A DNA stretch of 64,000 nt from Algoriphagus algorifonticola (GTDB lineage Bacteria; Bacteroidota; Bacteroidia; Cytophagales; Cyclobacteriaceae): contig NZ_VLOG01000058.1 in NCBI RefSeq assembly GCF_007655305.1, positions 1 through 64,000 on the forward strand, given 5' to 3'. This document shows positions 34,848 through 44,642 of this stretch, in pieces. Every line of letters begins with the position of its first letter. The first letter of the stretch is position 1. The position numbers and the translations under genes are program-made. The notes under the pieces are model-generated. The model did not search any database. It saw only the letters and a list, made by a program, of their open reading frames with translations, and was not told the origin of the DNA.

Positions 34848-35726
34848 TCAGCCGAACAAATCTGAACTCAAATACCGGTCTCCACGATCGCAAGTAATGC
34901 AGACAATCAATCCTTCTTCAAGTTCTTTGGAAAGCTCGATAGCTGCATGTAAAGCTCCGCCACTACTCATTCCGGCTAATATTCCTTCTTCTTTGGCCAT
35001 CCTGCGCGTCATTTCAGTCGCCTGATCCTGTGAAACATCCATCACTCGATCTACTCTATCTTTTTCAAAAATCGCAGGCAAAAATTCCGGAGACCATCTT
35101 CTGATTCCTGGAATGCTCGATCCGTCGGTAGGCTGGGTGCCCACTATCTGGATTGAAGGATTTTTTTCTTTGAGATATCTAGATACCCCCATGATAGTAC
35201 CTGTGGTACCCATTGCAGATACAAAGTGAGTAACTTTCCCCTGCGTATCATTCCAGATTTCTGGTCCAGTGGTTTTGTAATGGGCCAAATAATTATCCGG
35301 GTTGGCAAATTGATTCAGCATGAAATAGCCTTCTTTCTCATTCATTTCCTCTGCCAGAGTTCTAGAGTACTCGATGGTTTTAGCTGCTGGTGTTAAAATA
35401 ACTTTTGCCCCATAAGCCTCCATGGAAAGTACCCGTTCCCGAGTTGAGTTGTCCGGCATAATCAAGGTCATATCCAGCCCCAAAACTTTGGCAACCATTG
35501 CTAATGCAATACCAGTATTACCGCTGGTAGCCTCAACCAATTTATCACCCCTTTTTATTTCTCCTCTATCCAAGGCAGATTGAAGCATATTAAATGCTGC
35601 TCTGTCCTTGACACTTCCGCCCGGGTTTTGGCCCTCCATTTTGCAAAGAATCTTAACTTTTGGATTGGTCGGGATATGGGAAAGCTCCACCAAAGGAGTA
35701 TTGCCGATTAATTCAAATAGCTTCAT
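34848..35726 (-). CDS. cysM: Cysteine synthase (O-acetylserine sulfhydrylase), CysM type
   Basis: This PLP enzyme makes cysteine from O-acetylserine and sulfide. The chosen ATG gives a 292-residue protein starting MKLFELIGNTPLVEL; the frame extends to 35753 in the cysE overlap but the ATG at 35726 fits the family start. The PLP lysine is Lys40 in GGSVKD, with SGNTGIALA and the GTTGTIMG loop. It overlaps cysE, whose product supplies O-acetylserine, by 14 bp, so both steps are made together. CysM versus CysK was decided by overall pattern only. Confidence 0.93.
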   Translation of the reverse strand: MKLFELIGNTPLVELSHIPTNPKVKILCKMEGQNPGGSVKDRAAFNMLQSALDRGEIKRGDKLVEATSGNTGIALAMVAKVLGLDMTLIMPDNSTRERVLSMEAYGAKVILTPAAKTIEYSRTLAEEMNEKEGYFMLNQFANPDNYLAHYKTTGPEIWNDTQGKVTHFVSAMGTTGTIMGVSRYLKEKNPSIQIVGTQPTDGSSIPGIRRWSPEFLPAIFEKDRVDRVMDVSQDQATEMTRRMAKEEGILAGMSSGGALHAAIELSKELEEGLIVCITCDRGDRYLSSDLFG

Positions 35727-36558
35727 GGGAATCGTTTTTGAATACATACACATCCGTCACTTCTGAATCTGCATGGTACATCTGGGCCTGATAATAAACT
35801 TTAGACCCTGCTACCACTGATTTAGTCAGCCAGACATTTCCACCAATAGTACTCCCTTTTCCAATGACAGTTTCTCCGCCCAAAATTGTAGCGCCCGCAT
35901 ATATCACAACATCATCTTCAATAGTTGGATGACGCTTGCTATCTGCATCAGCTTTCGCTACGCTTAAGGCTCCCAAAGTAACTCCTTGATAAATTTTTAC
36001 ATGCTCTCCTATTACTGTGGTTTCTCCGATCACTACACCCGTACCATGATCTATGCAGAAATATCTTCCGATTTTAGCTCCCGGATGGATATCAATTCCA
36101 GTACGACTATGAGCTATTTCTGTGATCATTCTGGGAATTAATTTAATTCCCAGCATATGCAGTTCATGAGCAATTCTATAGGCAGCTATCGCATAAAAGC
36201 CGGGATAAGAACGAAGAATCTCAGTTCTGGATTTTGCAGCTGGATCCCCTGAATACATTGCATCCACGTCCAAGTGAATCCAATCGTATACTTTCTCCAG
36301 TCTATTGAAAAACTCAGCCGCCAATTCCTTTCCGTTTTGACCATGAAGCTGGGTATTCCTTTGAAGGATCACTTCCAAAGTGAATTGGCTTGCGGCTAGT
36401 TTCTGTTCTACCTCAGACTCATCCTTGATTTTTTGTACAGAATATTCTGGAAATAATAATCCCAAAACCTCTTCAAAAAACTGCTGGATTACCTTGGGAG
36501 AGGGGCAATCTGAGCACTCCTGATGAGCGCTGTGAATTTTAGAAACAAAAGAATTCAT
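35713..36558 (-). CDS. cysE: Serine O-acetyltransferase
   Basis: The enzyme acetylates serine for cysteine synthesis. The 281-residue protein has an N-terminal helical domain (about 1-150) and a left-handed beta-helix of hexapeptide repeats from about 160 with the catalytic His in DHGTGVVIGETTVIG. It is somewhat longer than E. coli CysE, resembling the EpsC-type long form. The 3' end overlaps cysM. It follows a small outer-membrane protein gene by 18 bp. Confidence 0.93.
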   Translation of the reverse strand: MNSFVSKIHSAHQECSDCPSPKVIQQFFEEVLGLLFPEYSVQKIKDESEVEQKLAASQFTLEVILQRNTQLHGQNGKELAAEFFNRLEKVYDWIHLDVDAMYSGDPAAKSRTEILRSYPGFYAIAAYRIAHELHMLGIKLIPRMITEIAHSRTGIDIHPGAKIGRYFCIDHGTGVVIGETTVIGEHVKIYQGVTLGALSVAKADADSKRHPTIEDDVVIYAGATILGGETVIGKGSTIGGNVWLTKSVVAGSKVYYQAQMYHADSEVTDVYVFKNDSHEAI

Positions 36559-36576
36559 AGGTTTGAGTTGAGAGAC

Positions 36577-37128
36577 TTACAACATAAAACCAACTCGAAT
36601 CACATAAGGTTCACCATAAGGAGACCTTAAATTATCATGAAGCACATTATATAGGAAAGTAAAGTTGGCTCCTCCCCTTCCTCCACCGAAAGGAGCAAAG
36701 TAGCCTCCCCCTAGGAACAGGGCATTGGACCAAATCCGCTCGTACCGATCAAATTGATCATTATAATTTTCAAAATTCAAGGATTCAAACTCTCCATGAA
36801 TAAAGATATTCGGGAGTACATTGAACCTATTAAATACTCTTCCACCATAAGCGGAAAATTCATTCCCAAAAAATCTTCTGTCATTAAAATATTGATAAGT
36901 AGCACCAACCCCGGCTGAATATCTGTTGGTGATCATTACTCCAACTAAGGGTGAAATATCCAATAAAGTGATGGTACCAAACTGCATCCCAAAGTTTCCT
37001 CCAAAGTACAGTCTGTCTTTAAATGATACAGAATCTGAATAAATTTCTCTTTGGGCCTGCACTTGAAAAAACAGACCAAAGAATAAAATAAAAGTGAGCG
37101 TGAGAAGTTTATTTTTTGACAATAACAT
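36577..37128 (-). CDS. Probable small outer-membrane beta-barrel protein
   Basis: The 183-residue product has a signal peptide (LLTLTFILFFGLFFQVQAQ). Alternating aromatic/glycine strands such as YFGGNFGMQFG and YSAGVGATYQYF, with a C-terminal Phe-rich strand ending VRVGFML-like, suggest an eight-strand barrel. It overlaps the divIC-like gene by 20 bp, so it is expressed with it. No specific role is identified. Confidence 0.68.
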   Translation of the reverse strand: MLLSKNKLLTLTFILFFGLFFQVQAQREIYSDSVSFKDRLYFGGNFGMQFGTITLLDISPLVGVMITNRYSAGVGATYQYFNDRRFFGNEFSAYGGRVFNRFNVLPNIFIHGEFESLNFENYNDQFDRYERIWSNALFLGGGYFAPFGGGRGGANFTFLYNVLHDNLRSPYGEPYVIRVGFML

Positions 37129-37396
37129 AGAGATCTTCGCTTGGCTTCTTCATCAGGTATTTTTCACGGGCAAACTTCTCTAAGAGTTCGGGATTACTCA
37201 TTAATTCTTCTCTTTCAGACTTAATTTTCACTTTTCGCTCTTGATAATATTCCTTTTGATCCTCCAGTTGATTCAGTTTTTGACTTAGTTTAAACTGGTT
37301 TACCAAGTTATTGGAGTCAATAAAAATCATCCAAGACAGGAAACAAAGAGTTGCCAATCCATAAAAATTACCACCTAGTTTGAGAAGCTTCTTCAT
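37109..37396 (-). CDS. Septum formation initiator family protein (FtsB/DivIC-like)
   Basis: The 95-residue protein has one N-terminal transmembrane helix and then a coiled coil with QLEDQKEYYQERKVKIKSEREEL and a FAREKYLMKKPSEDLYVIVKK end. This is the FtsB/DivIC layout that bridges divisome components. The preferred ATG is 37396; the frame opens earlier with GTG at 37405. It sits near eno, as commonly seen in Bacteroidota. Confidence 0.82.
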   Translation of the reverse strand: MKKLLKLGGNFYGLATLCFLSWMIFIDSNNLVNQFKLSQKLNQLEDQKEYYQERKVKIKSEREELMSNPELLEKFAREKYLMKKPSEDLYVIVKK

Positions 37397-37493
37397 AGTA
37401 TACACAGAATAGAAAGTTAAATTACAAAAATGATGCGAAAATGAAGCGAGTGGAGGATTATTATGAATTGTGCTATCTCTAAAAGTAAAAAAT

Positions 37494-37823
37494 GCTCACA
37501 GCGAGGCAGCGACGCAAAGATTAAAACTCCCGCAAGATAAAGTTAGCAGTTTGGGAAACGCTGAAGTCTAAAGTGAAAAATCTGAAAAGCAGACAGGGAG
37601 CTGGGGGAGTAAGTAGTAGACAGGTATCAGTAAGCAGTGTCGTCACTGCGAACCCGTCATGTTTTTTTGTTATGACAATCAGCTTCTTGTTTTCGACTGT
37701 CACTATTAAGGAGTAAGACTTGGGTCGGGTGAAGCAGTCTCAAAAAGGCAGAAATCTTAAGTAAGAAATCTGATAGAAGGCTGCCAAGACTATGTTCGCT
37801 TTGTGCCTATGTGGTGAAAAAAA
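37494..37823. repeat. Mosaic of decayed repeat modules in the longest intergenic gap
   Basis: This is the only gene-free gap above 300 bp (37397-37933). It holds inverted copies of module A (37494-37519) and module C (37564-37589), found in direct orientation near the window start. It also holds a CGTCACTGCGAAC...GAAGCAGTCTC pair (37641-37652 and 37731-37741) reminiscent of palindromic repeats seen in many bacteria, and a CTTTGTGCCTATGTGGT word (module B, 37799-37815). The order of modules differs from the 30-114 cluster. A 60-codon open frame here (37521-37703) overlaps these repeats and shows no protein-like composition. I see no RNA gene. Confidence 0.5.
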
Positions 37824-37872
37824 TAATATCAAAGAAGAAATTGACTCTTATTATTCAAACCACTTCTTTTTT

Positions 37873-37909
37873 AAACAAAAAATCCCCTGTCTTTGTGACA
37901 GAGGATTTT
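37873..37909 (-). terminator. Terminator after eno
   Basis: AAAATCCCCTGTC (37879-37891) pairs with GACAGAGGATTTT (37897-37909) with one G-U-type mismatch, and TTTTTGTTT follows on the minus strand. It is 24 bp past the eno stop. Confidence 0.85.
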
Positions 37910-37933
37910 AAAAGTTTTATGAGCTAGTAAGAC

Positions 37934-39220
<1,287 letters not shown>

Positions 39221-39238
39221 CTAAAAGGTTTATAAGAT

Positions 39239-40336
39239 TTAATTTTGATTGATTAAGGCGATAAAGTCATCAAAAAGATATCGGGAATCGTGCGGTCCAG
39301 GAGAAGACTCCGGGTGATACTGCACAGAAAACGCCGGTTTATTTTTCAGCTTGATGCCCGCCACTGTATTGTCATTCAGATGAACATGGGTAATCTCAAC
39401 CTCAGGATGCTTTTCAGTATCTTCTCTTACGATATTAAAGCCGTGATTTTGAGAGGTAATTTCACTTTTACCTGTCACCATATTTTTGATAGGATGGTTG
39501 ATTCCTCTATGCCCATGATGCATCTTGTAAGTTGAAATACCTACTGACTCTGCTAATAATTGGTGTCCGAGACAAATTCCAAAAACAGGTTTTCCTGTAT
39601 TTAGAATATCCTTTACAGTTTCCACTGCATAATCCATCACAGCTGGATCGCCGGGACCATTGGATAAGAAATAGGCATTAGGCTGCCACTCTTCCATTTC
39701 CGCCAATTTTGTTTTAGCTGGATATACTTTACAATAAACTCCGCGTGAGGCTAAGTTTCTCAGGATATTTTTCTTAATCCCGAAATCCATACAGGCAACT
39801 TTGATTGAAGCATTTTCATCTCCATAATAATAAGGCTCTTGAGTACAAACTTGAGAAGAAAGTTCCAGGCCGTTCATGTCCGGTAACTTCTCAAGCTCAG
39901 CTTTAAGACCTTCCAAATTGCCTTCAAATTCAGAACTGATGATTGCATTCATAGCTCCTTGGGAGCGGATATGTCTCACCAACTTTCGGGTATCAATATC
40001 TGCTATTCCGGTGATTTTATACTTCACCAAATAATCCTGAAGAGAACCATGTCCATCCAGTCTGGAATAAACTTCTGAGAAACTATTGACAACGATACCG
40101 CCAATAGTAGGATGATCAGACTCTACTTCTTCATTATGTACACCATAATTCCCAATGTGTGAAGTGGTAGTGACAATAACCTGACCTGTATAAGAAGGAT
40201 CTGTATAGATCTCTTGATAGCCAGTCATACCGGTATTGAAACAAATCTCACCCCCATTGGTACCGGGGTTTCCAATCAATGAACCGTGGAAAACGGTTCC
40301 GTCAGCTAGAAGTAAGGTTGCTTTATGTTTAATCAT
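39239..40336 (-). CDS. carA: Carbamoyl-phosphate synthase small subunit
   Basis: CarA is the glutaminase of carbamoyl-phosphate synthase, feeding pyrimidine and arginine synthesis. The 365-residue protein has the N-terminal domain with FNTGMTGYQEIYTDPSYTGQ and a class I glutamine amidotransferase domain (nucleophile Cys in FGICLGHQ, about residue 250; YHPESSPGP). The partner gene carB is not nearby in this window. A TAACTTTG box at 40353-40360 (minus) lies just upstream, without a clear -33 element. Confidence 0.97.
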   Translation of the reverse strand: MIKHKATLLLADGTVFHGSLIGNPGTNGGEICFNTGMTGYQEIYTDPSYTGQVIVTTTSHIGNYGVHNEEVESDHPTIGGIVVNSFSEVYSRLDGHGSLQDYLVKYKITGIADIDTRKLVRHIRSQGAMNAIISSEFEGNLEGLKAELEKLPDMNGLELSSQVCTQEPYYYGDENASIKVACMDFGIKKNILRNLASRGVYCKVYPAKTKLAEMEEWQPNAYFLSNGPGDPAVMDYAVETVKDILNTGKPVFGICLGHQLLAESVGISTYKMHHGHRGINHPIKNMVTGKSEITSQNHGFNIVREDTEKHPEVEITHVHLNDNTVAGIKLKNKPAFSVQYHPESSPGPHDSRYLFDDFIALINQN

Positions 40337-40352
40337 GTTTGAGAAAGTTGCC

Positions 40353-40360
40353 CAAAGTTA
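40353..40360 (-). promoter_or_regulatory. Candidate -7 box upstream of carA
   Basis: TAACTTTG on the minus strand, 17 bp upstream of the carA ATG, matches the -7 consensus. I find no TTTG at the proper distance, so it may be a weak or regulated promoter. Confidence 0.35.
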
Positions 40361-40393
40361 AAGATTTCTTGCAAGGAGGAGGAATGTATGGGT

Positions 40394-40427
40394 ATAAAAA
40401 AAGGATTGAACGAGAGTCCAATCCTTT
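40394..40427 (-). terminator. Terminator of the S10-spc-alpha operon
   Basis: AAAGGATTG (40400-40408) pairs with CAATCCTTT (40419-40427) with a ten-base loop, followed on the minus strand by a run of seven Ts. It lies 25 bp past the rplQ stop and ends the long ribosomal operon. Confidence 0.85.
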
Positions 40428-40451
40428 CTATATTTTAAATTGAATATCAAT

Positions 40452-40985
40452 TTACTTTTCTTCTGTGTCAGCATCAGTTGAATCAGCAGAAGCTTCTGGA
40501 GCCTTAGGCTCTTCAGTTTTTGCTTCAGCAGCAGGTGCAGCAGCAGTAGTTTCAGCAGGCTTGCTAGAACCTCTTCTAGATCTTCTTGTAGTTTTCTTAG
40601 CAGGCTTCGCATCTTTCAACATCAATTCGTTGAAGTCAACCAATTCGATGATACACATTTCAGCGTTATCACCCAATCTGAAACCAGTTTTGATGATACG
40701 AGTGTATCCTCCTGGACGAGTACCAACTTTCGCGATTACTTCACCAAACAAAGCAATGATAGCTTCTTTGTTTTTCAAGTAAGAGAAAGCCATACGTCTG
40801 TTGTGAGTGGTGTCTTCCTTTGCTCTAGTGATCAAAGGCTCCACATATTTCTTCAATTCTTTTGCCTTGGCAAGCGTGGTTGAGATACGCTTGTGAAGAA
40901 TCAGCGAAGTTGCCATGTTGGAAAGCATTGATTTCCTGTGAGCAGCCTTCCTTCCAAGGTGGTTAAATTTCTTACCGTGTCTCAT
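40452..40985 (-). CDS. rplQ: 50S ribosomal protein L17
   Basis: L17 sits near the polypeptide exit tunnel. The first about 120 residues match the family ([21 protein letters not shown]). A C-terminal tail of about 50 residues with [12 protein letters not shown] and Ala/Glu-rich segments extends well beyond the usual 120-130 residues; the tail is probably disordered. It is the last gene of the operon, 6 bp after rpoA. Confidence 0.96.
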   Translation of the reverse strand: MRHGKKFNHLGRKAAHRKSMLSNMATSLILHKRISTTLAKAKELKKYVEPLITRAKEDTTHNRRMAFSYLKNKEAIIALFGEVIAKVGTRPGGYTRIIKTGFRLGDNAEMCIIELVDFNELMLKDAKPAKKTTRRSRRGSSKPAETTAAAPAAEAKTEEPKAPEASADSTDADTEEK

Positions 40986-40990
40986 TTTAT

Positions 40991-41980
40991 TTATTCTTCA
41001 TCAAGTTTATACTTTGAAATATCCATTCCAAAGGTCAAGCCTTTTTCCTGAATCAACTGCTCCAATTCAGCAAGAGACTTCTTACCGAAGTTTCTGAATT
41101 TCATCATATCAGAAATTTCTAACTTGGCAAGATCTCCCAAGGTCTTCACGTCAGCAGCTTTCAAACAGTTGAAAGCACGAACAGAAAGATCAAGATCGCT
41201 TAGAGAAGTCTTCAAAAGCTTTCTCATGTGAAGGAACTCTTCATCGATTGGCTCTGGCTCCGCAACTCCAGTAGAGTCAAGAACCATAGTCTGATCAGAG
41301 AATAGCATAAAGTGCTGAATCAAAATTTTAGCAGATTCCTGAAGTGCTTTCTCAGGATGGATAGAACCATCAGTTGAAACTTCAAGGATCAATTTTTCGA
41401 AGTCAGTCTTTTGCTCCACACGGGTATTTTCTACACTGTACTTTACATTTTTGATTGGTGTAAAGATGGCGTCGATGGCAATTTGCCCAAATACCTGCTC
41501 TTTTGGTTTGGATTCTTCAGCTGGTAAGTAGCCTCTTCCTTTTTCGACATTCAATTCGATCTCGAAAGTTTTGGACTCATCGATGTGGCAAATAACCAAA
41601 TCCGGATTCAATACCTCGAAGGAAGAAGTGAACTTCGCAATGTCCCCTGCAGTGAAGACAGACTGATTTTTTACTTCCACAGTGATTTTTCCGTCAAATG
41701 CTTCATGCACTTTCTTGAAACGTACCTGCTTCAGGTTCAAAATAATGTCGGTCACATCCTCCACTACACCATCGATGGTGGAAAACTCATGCACCACTCC
41801 AGGAATCTTGATGGAAGTGATGGCATAACCCTCCAACGAAGAAAGCAAAATTCTTCTTAGGGCGTTACCGATGGTAACTCCATAGCCTTTTTCCAGTGGT
41901 TTGAAAGTAAACAAGCCATGGAAGTCATCGGCTTTTTCCATTACCACTTTTTCGGGCATTTGAAATGCTAGTATGGACAT
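40991..41980 (-). CDS. rpoA: DNA-directed RNA polymerase alpha subunit
   Basis: The 329-residue alpha subunit scaffolds RNA polymerase. The N-terminal assembly domain has [22 protein letters not shown]. After a linker near 235-245, the C-terminal DNA- and activator-binding domain has [21 protein letters not shown], which keeps the Arg and Asn of the upstream-element contact, and [18 protein letters not shown]. Located between rpsD and rplQ, the standard alpha-operon position. Confidence 0.98.
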   Translation of the reverse strand: MSILAFQMPEKVVMEKADDFHGLFTFKPLEKGYGVTIGNALRRILLSSLEGYAITSIKIPGVVHEFSTIDGVVEDVTDIILNLKQVRFKKVHEAFDGKITVEVKNQSVFTAGDIAKFTSSFEVLNPDLVICHIDESKTFEIELNVEKGRGYLPAEESKPKEQVFGQIAIDAIFTPIKNVKYSVENTRVEQKTDFEKLILEVSTDGSIHPEKALQESAKILIQHFMLFSDQTMVLDSTGVAEPEPIDEEFLHMRKLLKTSLSDLDLSVRAFNCLKAADVKTLGDLAKLEISDMMKFRNFGKKSLAELEQLIQEKGLTFGMDISKYKLDEE

Positions 41981-42019
41981 ATATCTTGTTCTTTTTTTAA
42001 AAGCTGAAAATAGTAAATA

Positions 42020-42625
42020 TTACTTAGAGTAAAGTTCGACGATGAGCTGCTCCTTGATATTTTCTGGAATATCATCTCTAGAAGGCACACTGACGAATTT
42101 GCCGGACAAAGAAGCGCTATCCCACTCTAACCAGGAATACTTGTTTGCACCTCTACCAGCTAAGCTATTGGTAATAGCCTCCAAAGACTTGGAACGTTCT
42201 CTTACAGAAACCACATCTCCTGGCTTCAATGAGTAAGAAGGAATGTTCACTACTTCACCGTTTACTAGAATATGCTTGTGAGAAACCAATTGTCTTGCAC
42301 CTCTTCTAGTTGGGGAGATTCCCATTCTATAAACGGTGTTATCCAATCTAGCTTCCAAAAGCTGAAGCAAGTTTTCACCTGTGATACCCTGCTTTCTAGA
42401 AGCGATATCAAACATTTTAGCGAACTGTCTTTCCAATACACCGTAGATGTATTTTGCTTTTTGCTTTTCAGCAAGCTGGATAGCATATTCTGACTGCTTC
42501 TTTCTTCTTCCACGACCATGTTGTCCTGGAGGATAGTTTTTCTTTTGAAGCGCTTTGCTATGCCCTTCGATAGGCTCGCCAAACTTTCGGGCGATCTTTG
42601 CTTTAGGACCTGTATATCTAGCCAT
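42020..42625 (-). CDS. rpsD: 30S ribosomal protein S4
   Basis: S4 is a primary 16S rRNA binder. The 201-residue protein has the basic N-terminal region and the S4 RNA-binding domain ([22 protein letters not shown] and [16 protein letters not shown]). The N-terminus lacks the cysteine zinc-binding motif of some bacteria. It lies between rpsK and rpoA. Confidence 0.98.
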   Translation of the reverse strand: MARYTGPKAKIARKFGEPIEGHSKALQKKNYPPGQHGRGRRKKQSEYAIQLAEKQKAKYIYGVLERQFAKMFDIASRKQGITGENLLQLLEARLDNTVYRMGISPTRRGARQLVSHKHILVNGEVVNIPSYSLKPGDVVSVRERSKSLEAITNSLAGRGANKYSWLEWDSASLSGKFVSVPSRDDIPENIKEQLIVELYSK

Positions 42626-42642
42626 TTCTTACAATTTTATAA

Positions 42643-43041
42643 TTAAACTCTTCTACGCTTAGGTGGACGACATCCATTGTGTGGCATTGGAGTCACATCG
42701 ATGATAGTAGTCACATCCAAACCTACATTTTGCAATGTTCTGATCGCGGATTCACGACCAGCACCTGGACCTTTTACGAATACTTCGATTTTTCTCAAAC
42801 CTAAGTCGTAAGCAACCTGACCGCAGTTTTGAGCGGCCATTTGCGCAGCGTAAGGAGTATTTTTCTTAGAACCTCTGAAACCCATTTTACCGGCAGAAGC
42901 CCAAGAGATTACTTGTCCTGCATTATTGGTAATAGAGATGATGATATTGTTGAAGGAGGCTTTGATGTGCGCCTGACCTACAGCTTCTACCTTTACTACT
43001 CTTTTTTTACCTTTTGCTTTATCGTTTCTTTTCTGAGCCAT
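42643..43041 (-). CDS. rpsK: 30S ribosomal protein S11
   Basis: S11 forms part of the platform near the mRNA exit. The 132-residue sequence has [37 protein letters not shown] and the conserved C-terminal [16 protein letters not shown]. Between rpsM and rpsD in the alpha cluster. Confidence 0.98.
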   Translation of the reverse strand: MAQKRNDKAKGKKRVVKVEAVGQAHIKASFNNIIISITNNAGQVISWASAGKMGFRGSKKNTPYAAQMAAQNCGQVAYDLGLRKIEVFVKGPGAGRESAIRTLQNVGLDVTTIIDVTPMPHNGCRPPKRRRV

Positions 43042-43056
43042 AATCTAAATCAGGTT

Positions 43057-43434
43057 TTATTTAGTTGCCTTCTTCTTGTTAGCAACAGTCTTTCTCTTAC
43101 CCTTCCTTGTTCTGGCGTTGTTTTTAGTCTTTTGACCACGCACCGGAAGTCCTTTTCTGTGTCTCAAACCTCTATAACAACCAATATCCATTAGTCGCTT
43201 GATGTTCAATTGGATCTCTGATTTCAAAACACCTTCGGTTCTGAATTCTTCGGCAATAATATTACGGATAGCGGTAGATTCGTCATCATTCCACTCACCT
43301 GCTTTCTTGTCGAAAGAGATACCGGCTTTGCTCAGGATAGCTCTGGCGGAGCTTCTTCCGATTCCGAAGATGTAGGTAAGACCTACTTCCCCGCGCTTAT
43401 TGTCTGGTATATCTACACCTGCAATTCTAGCCAT
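43057..43434 (-). CDS. rpsM: 30S ribosomal protein S13
   Basis: S13 contacts the large subunit and tRNA at the head. The 125-residue protein starts [17 protein letters not shown] and has [19 protein letters not shown] with a basic C-terminal tail. It is 2 bp from the rpmJ stop. Confidence 0.98.
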   Translation of the reverse strand: MARIAGVDIPDNKRGEVGLTYIFGIGRSSARAILSKAGISFDKKAGEWNDDESTAIRNIIAEEFRTEGVLKSEIQLNIKRLMDIGCYRGLRHRKGLPVRGQKTKNNARTRKGKRKTVANKKKATK

Positions 43435-43436
43435 GA

Positions 43437-43553
43437 TTAACCTTGTCTTTGTTTAAACTTAGGATTCTTCTTATTGATGACATAAAGTTTCCCATTTCTT
43501 CGGATCAACTTACAGTCAACGCTTCTCTTTTTGATAGATGCTTTAACTTTCAT
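43437..43553 (-). CDS. rpmJ: 50S ribosomal protein L36 (zinc-free form)
   Basis: This 38-residue frame begins [17 protein letters not shown] and ends NPKFKQRQG. It is shorter than common ORF cut-offs. Only one cysteine (Cys14) remains of the CxxC...C...H zinc site of the classic form, so this is the C-minus version typical of Bacteroidota. It sits between infA and rpsM, the expected place. Confidence 0.95.
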   Translation of the reverse strand: MKVKASIKKRSVDCKLIRRNGKLYVINKKNPKFKQRQG

Positions 43554-43647
43554 ATGAGTATAATTTTATTGTCGGCCATATGATATCTCGCTGGTCAGTG
43601 GATCATCTTTAATAAGGAAAATCCGACTTGCTCGATTTCATATCAGT

Positions 43648-43866
43648 TTATTTATATCGATATACTATTCTACCTTTAGATAAATCATATGGAGAAAGTT
43701 CTAATTTGACACGATCTCCAGGTAGGATTTTAATGTAATTCATCCTCATCTTGCCGGAAATATGCGCAATCAACTGGTGGCCGTTTTCCAACTCGACTTT
43801 GAACATTGCATTGGATAAAGCTTCGATGATTGTTCCGTCTTGCTCTATTGATGTCTGTTTTGCCAT
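43648..43866 (-). CDS. infA: Translation initiation factor IF-1
   Basis: IF-1 is a 72-residue OB-fold protein that blocks the A site during initiation. The sequence shows [31 protein letters not shown] and [18 protein letters not shown]. It lies 1 bp after map. The 94-bp spacer to rpmJ is unusually long for this compact operon. Confidence 0.97.
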   Translation of the reverse strand: MAKQTSIEQDGTIIEALSNAMFKVELENGHQLIAHISGKMRMNYIKILPGDRVKLELSPYDLSKGRIVYRYK

Positions 43867-43867
43867 A

Positions 43868-44641
43868 TTAGAATTTAAAATTCTCTTCTATGTATTTATG
43901 GGTCGTTAAGACCTCAGTTCTATCTTCGAAAATCGCTACTGTATGCTCATAATGTGCAGATGGTTTTCTATCCGAAGTCCGGATTGTCCATCCATCAGCC
44001 TCTTGGACAATATTTCTAGATCCAAGATTTACCATGGGCTCAATCGCAATTACCATCCCTGCTTTTAACAGAGGACCGCTCCCCCTTTTACCATAATTGG
44101 GTACTTCTGGTGCCTCATGCAAATTTTTACCAAGTCCATGACCTACAAGCTCTCTTACAACTGTATAGCCTTTGGCTTCAACAAATTTTTGAATGGCATT
44201 GCCAATATCCCCAATACGGTTACCAAAAATTGCCTGTTCGATTCCCAAATAAAGTGAATCTTTAGTGGCTCTAAGTAAATTCAGAACAGGAGTGGAAACT
44301 TCACCGACAGGGTAAGTATAAGCGGAATCGCTATGAAAACCTTGGTGAAAGACTCCACAATCTACTGAGATTATATCGCCATCTTTCAATTCATATTCGC
44401 TGGGAAAACCGTGAACAACAACTTCGTTCACAGAAATACAGAGTGACGCGGGAAAACCGTTGTAGCCCTTAAATGAAGGAACTGCACCGTGATCCCGAAT
44501 AAACTCCTCAGCAATTTTATCTAGGTGAGAGGTCTTTTCCCCTACCTTGATATGTTTGGCTACTTCCCCGTGAGCTTTCGCCAAAATATCTGCACTTTCT
44601 TTAATCTTTTGAACCTCCTCTGAGGTCTTGTAATGAATCAT
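43868..44641 (-). CDS. map: Methionine aminopeptidase, type I
   Basis: It removes the N-terminal methionine from nascent proteins. The 257-residue protein carries the metal-binding residues in [36 protein letters not shown] and AIEPMVNLG. It sits between secY and infA, 1 bp from each, a known Bacteroidota arrangement. Confidence 0.97.
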   Translation of the reverse strand: MIHYKTSEEVQKIKESADILAKAHGEVAKHIKVGEKTSHLDKIAEEFIRDHGAVPSFKGYNGFPASLCISVNEVVVHGFPSEYELKDGDIISVDCGVFHQGFHSDSAYTYPVGEVSTPVLNLLRATKDSLYLGIEQAIFGNRIGDIGNAIQKFVEAKGYTVVRELVGHGLGKNLHEAPEVPNYGKRGSGPLLKAGMVIAIEPMVNLGSRNIVQEADGWTIRTSDRKPSAHYEHTVAIFEDRTEVLTTHKYIEENFKF

Positions 44642-44642
44642 C

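Noticed and set aside
37521..37703. 60-codon open frame in the gap between eno and the divIC-like gene
   Set aside because: It overlaps decayed repeat modules, has no similarity to a protein I know and no start context; treated as chance.
40358..40612. 84-codon leucine-rich frame overlapping rplQ
   Set aside because: It is the Ala/Glu-rich L17 tail read in another frame, giving a Leu/Lys-rich artefact.
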